The position numbers and the translations under genes are program-made. From Coneutiohabitans thermophilus (lineage in GTDB: Bacteria; Zhuqueibacterota; Zhuqueibacteria; Zhuqueibacterales; Zhuqueibacteraceae), in assembly GCA_034505235.1 (NCBI GenBank), contig JAPDQY010000127.1, positions 1-16,707 on the forward strand: a DNA stretch of 16,707 nucleotides, given 5' to 3'. Positions 15,101 through 16,707 of the stretch are shown here, piece after piece. How positions within the stretch are numbered: position 1 is the first letter of the stretch; each line of letters begins with the position of its first letter. The notes under the pieces were generated by a model. It was not told where the DNA came from and made no database searches. It was given only the letters and a program-made list of their open reading frames with translations.

Positions 15101-15417
15101 AGATCGTTGACGTCAGTGCGCGTGCCGAAGCGTGTCGGGCCGCCGCCAAATTCACCGAGATCGAATAAATCTTTCGGATCATAGCCGTTGCTGGTCTGGC
15201 CAAAACTGGCGCGAGAGAGCGGCGGCAGCCAAACGTAAGTAAATCCCGCGTTCGCCAGCGCCTGTGCTTTGGCGCTGAGCGTGTCCGCCCACACGTAGCC
15301 ATCGGCCGTGCCGGGATAATTCCAATACCAGCCCTGCAGCATGAAGTCTTGTGGCAGTGCCGCTTGCTGCCAACTCAACAACAAACCCACCCCGACGCCC
15401 AACACGAGTCTTCTCAT
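12190..15417 (-). CDS. Secreted GH13 alpha-amylase fused to Asp-box propeller-like region and sorting-type domain
   Basis: 1075 residues, exported, predicted to hydrolyse internal alpha-1,4 bonds of starch or glycogen. AAGGAG sits 7 bp before ATG 15417 and a signal peptide follows. The GH13 signatures are complete: region I DMIYNHR (120-126), region II GLRMDAVKH with nucleophile D371, region III VVGEWFD with acid/base E401, region IV FVNNHD with D480. A long insert (about 150-345), with two Cys-containing segments and a beta-rich look, replaces the small B domain. The catalytic part ends near 'RSYAVWVED' (631-639). Residues ~641-915 hold Asp-box/Ycf48-like repeats (TTNGGLNW, TTNGGSSW, STDGGATW, and a degenerate TTNGTTF), suggesting a beta-propeller. 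The last 90 residues are the FlgD-like sorting-type module (NYPNPFNPTTTITYQIPQPG). It stands alone between a pseudogene and gluconokinase. Starch binding by the propeller would be speculation. Confidence 0.93.
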   Translation of the reverse strand: MRRLVLGVGVGLLLSWQQAALPQDFMLQGWYWNYPGTADGYVWADTLSAKAQALANAGFTYVWLPPLSRASFGQTSNGYDPKDLFDLGEFGGGPTRFGTRTDVNDLLATFNTYGIKAVADMIYNHRDGGKAENNPSVEGWIENYTAAKVNAGDQPYPSDRYRCILPIGGATGRGTGTYYFKFKSASEHSNFYNKPYKIYMQTNVVGYQGQPPQNESEPNGGGGCGEPNNVIALGIDMQANIDALGCKIDEFALTLGSSDFNAAGDTIWIYTSNSSGYTDHYVYEVWYNGSNHQSAIKYQTYTDFTSMPSGRGDMNHTNFKPNGNPTCLCGDWDYMYFFYDYDQTVPSTRDTLFAWTRWMWSNVGIRGLRMDAVKHFTPQFVGDLLDNLHANGMDPGMVVGEWFDSNSYILKDWVDDVKSYMDAGTQAAIKPRVFDFALRDALEKACDLYGYDARHVFTSSIVDAQGVSGDYAVTFVNNHDFRDPGQPVDNDPILAYAYTLTNNQLGVASVFYPDYYSSLKGKIDQLIEIHRNYIYGASSRDYLSRIGTPYSATYTGGYPNTTLLYQLRGAVSGRDVIVAINFAGEQLKVTHGVNTTSLPVGATLVDVVGNSTTAVLTVNVSSQVYLELPARSYAVWVEDGGSWAQAGVSGLGSTYTFNEVDMLDKDTGWAVATSGKIAKTTNGGLNWSAVTSGTSNALYGVKAVDANTVVVVGASNTIRRTTNGGSSWVSVAPSMSPTPIWRKVDGIGNTLYAVGYVTSGSRRVRVVRSTDGGATWTRIDGGTMGSTSTSSSTAFYGIDVVTADIVYICGTYATGGNSIYFTSNGTSASPTWSGTATASPFYSITMINSTWGYAVGSSSKYYQTTNGTTFSSVASSGLPSGMSVWDVSWNANTQRLYLAGFTGSSGSYVPRIYRTGVMTSSAASDVVTAMTVNLPSNSRLYSLDAETSSAASGGDKTQIAYYGALGVVKQAAPADAEVATAPVTAYELLANYPNPFNPTTTITYQIPQPGRVTLQIFNMLGQVVRTLVDAEVAAGAHTVVWDGRDSEGGQVASGVYLYRLQADKVVLTRKMLLAK

Positions 15418-15659
15418 GGTCGCGCTCCTTGTCTGTGAGAGGTCAGACTTGTATCTCTTCTGAACGTCTGAAAAATGGGCAAAGGATAAACAGAAGCGGA
15501 GGAAATGTCAAGGTCGATCTGCAAAGCGGCAGTTTCTCGGGCGGCTTTGCCAGGAGGCAAAAACGACGGCGGGAAATTCGCAGATGGCGGCCAGTCGCTG
15601 CCGCGAGATGCGGCAGGGCGGGCGGCAATCGCGCTGGTGCCGGCCTGATCTTGAGCGGC

Positions 15660-16160
15660 TCAGGTATTCGGCTGCCGCAACTGCAACTCCGACAGGATCC
15701 GCGCCACGATGGCCGCGGGAGGTTGTGCAATATCGACGGCGCGCGCGTCGGCCGGCTCTTCCAACGCTTCAAACTGGCTGGCGAGCAGATTGGGATTCAT
15801 GTAATGATTCGTGCGTGCGGCCAGCCGCCGGGCGATGGTGTCGAAATCGCCCCGCAAAAAAACGAAGCGCACCTGCACCGGATCGACCCGCAAGCAGTCG
15901 CGGTATTTTTGTTTCAGCGCCGAACATGCCAGGACGCCGGACTGACCGGCGTTCAACTTTTCGCGAATCAAATTTTGCAGCGTCAGCAGCCAGGGTTCAC
16001 GATCTTCATCCGTCAGAGGAATGCCGGCGCGCATTTTTTCCACATTGGCGGCCGGATGAAAATCGTCAGCATCGTAAAACGGCCAGTTCAGCTCCTGCGC
16101 CAGTTGCCGGCCGATCGTGGTCTTGCCGCAACCAGTGACGCCCATCAGAATAATGATCAT
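15660..16160 (-). CDS. gntK: Gluconokinase (EC 2.7.1.12)
   Basis: A cytoplasmic kinase that phosphorylates D-gluconate to 6-phosphogluconate, feeding the pentose phosphate or Entner-Doudoroff pathway. Its 166 residues are the usual length for the GntK family of P-loop kinases. Visible: the Walker A GVTGCGKTT (7-15), the substrate-side DADDFHPAANVEKMRAGIPL (30-49) with 'TDEDREPWL', ACSALKQKYRD (78-88), FLRGDF (101-106) and the lid-end HYMNPNLLASQFEALEEP (119-136). No clear ribosome site precedes ATG 16160. It is separated from the amylase by 242 bp, so an operon is doubtful. Its upstream region is cut 24 bp before the start by an IS5-type element, so its native promoter is probably displaced; TTGCCG-16-TATTAC on the minus strand at 16237-16210, inside the element, could substitute. 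No gluconate transporter or dehydratase is in view. Confidence 0.94.
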   Translation of the reverse strand: MIIILMGVTGCGKTTIGRQLAQELNWPFYDADDFHPAANVEKMRAGIPLTDEDREPWLLTLQNLIREKLNAGQSGVLACSALKQKYRDCLRVDPVQVRFVFLRGDFDTIARRLAARTNHYMNPNLLASQFEALEEPADARAVDIAQPPAAIVARILSELQLRQPNT

Positions 16161-16183
16161 CGATAATTACCAATCGAGCTTTA

Positions 16184-16707
16184 GAGTCTATCCGAAAACC
16201 AGAAAGTTCGTAATATCAACAACTAAAAGTGCGGCAAAAATACATGCCAGATTTTTATATTTATTTTCCCAGCTTTCATTGGCATGAATACCACTCATGC
16301 TAATGAATTCGACGTGAATCCCGGGTTCTTACCCAGCGAAGAACTCTGGCAGCTCGTTGAAATGTTGCTGCCACCTTGGCCAGACAAACCAAAAGGTGGC
16401 AGACCACCGATGCCGGACAAACAAGCCTTCTTTGCCATCCACTATATCTTGGTGACCGGTATCCAGTGGAAGGCCTTGCCGCGCTCGCTCGGTGCGCCCA
16501 GCACCGTTCATGATCGTTTCCCAAAATGGGTGCGGTTGGGCCTGTTTTGGATCTTTGGCGTCTGGGCGTGCATACTTATGACCATGTCCTCCCTCTGATG
16601 TGGGAGTGGCAAGTTATGGATGGTGCCATCACGAAAGCCCCTCTGGGGGCGAAAACACTGGCCCCAATCCCACCGATCGCGCCAGGCGAGGTACCAAACG
16701 GCATCTT
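16184..16707 (+). mobile_element. Left part of an IS5-type insertion sequence (runs off the window)
   Basis: The left end is placed at GAGTCTATCCGAAAACC (16184-16200), which resembles the terminal repeats of IS5-family (IS427-like) elements. The following ~80 bases are strikingly AT-rich compared with the surrounding chromosome, in keeping with foreign origin. A transposase begins at 16284. The right end and the target duplication lie outside the window, so the exact boundary is tentative. Confidence 0.6.
16284..16707 (+). pseudogene. IS5-family transposase, N-terminal part, frameshifted (3' end outside window)
   Basis: The first ~89 residues are a normal IS5 transposase N-terminus: 'LPSEELWQLVEMLLPPWPD', GRPPMPDKQAFFAIHYILVT, GIQWKALPRSLGAPSTVHDR, 'FPKWVRLGLFW'. 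The frame then fails at TTTTGG (16545-16550). A -1 shift restores 'DLWRLGVHTYDHVLPLMWEW' and 'QVMDGAITKAPLG', which contains the first DDE aspartate. A second -1 shift at the G5 run (16645-16649) restores 'GENTGPNPTDRARRGTKRHL' to the window end. Each break looks like the loss of one G. Some IS427-like members use programmed frameshifting, which could explain the first but hardly both. It is therefore most likely inactive, or there are two assembly errors. Confidence 0.8.

Noticed and set aside
13483..15168. 561-codon open frame opposite the amylase
   Set aside because: Antisense shadow with a repetitive Ile/Ala/Val/His composition; the minus strand has all GH13 motifs.
15443..15471. TCAGAC…GTCTGA inverted repeat upstream of the amylase as an operator
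   Set aside because: The arms are only 6 bp with a 17-bp spacer and no promoter boxes could be aligned to it; chance cannot be excluded.

Overview
The window looks like a chromosomal segment of a GC-rich, uncultured-type bacterium of the FCB/candidate-phylum kind (KSB1- or Calditrichota-like; inferred, not proven). The main clue is that several secreted proteins end in the 'YPNPFNPTT…YQIP…V.L.I.N.LGQ.V..LV' module, a FlgD-like Ig fold typical of type IX-type secretion substrates in these lineages. Genes are spaced out, and two gene-free gaps are filled with dispersed palindromic repeats.

Layout, left to right. (1) 2-862 is the 3' part of a secreted protein with the C-terminal sorting-type domain. 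(2) 863-2183 holds no gene I can support. It contains a GCAGAC-hairpin repeat, two GCCACGG palindromes and a 357-bp element with perfect 14-bp terminal inverted repeats (1333-1689). (3) 2184-3254 is an exported membrane dipeptidase (peptidase M19). (4) 3430-5214 is a secreted alpha/alpha-toroid protein ending in dockerin-like calcium loops. (5) 5215-5790 is a second repeat gap with another copy of the 1333-1689 element (5253-5614) and an inverted copy of the GCAGAC repeat. (6) 8371 down to 5791 (minus strand) is a metal-resistance operon: an ArsR/SmtB sensor with both zinc-site signatures, then a P1B-2 Zn/Cd/Pb ATPase 4 bp behind it, with a palindromic operator in front. (7) 9744-8578 (minus) is an unrecognised cytoplasmic protein. 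(8) 11916-9901 (minus) is the wreck of a secreted M23 metallopeptidase carrying two frameshifts, two in-frame stops and an altered catalytic histidine. (9) 15417-12190 (minus) is a 1075-residue secreted GH13 alpha-amylase fused to an Asp-box propeller-like region and the sorting-type domain. (10) 16160-15660 (minus) is gluconokinase. (11) From 16184 to the window end is the left part of an IS5-type insertion sequence with a frameshifted transposase, inserted just upstream of gluconokinase.

The intact genes suggest a heterotroph that secretes polymer-degrading enzymes (amylase, dipeptidase), phosphorylates gluconate and exports toxic divalent metals. No defence system, CRISPR array, rRNA or tRNA was seen. 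The least explained structure is the pair of roughly 360-bp terminal-inverted-repeat elements, whose internal hairpin stems are kept while their loops differ.
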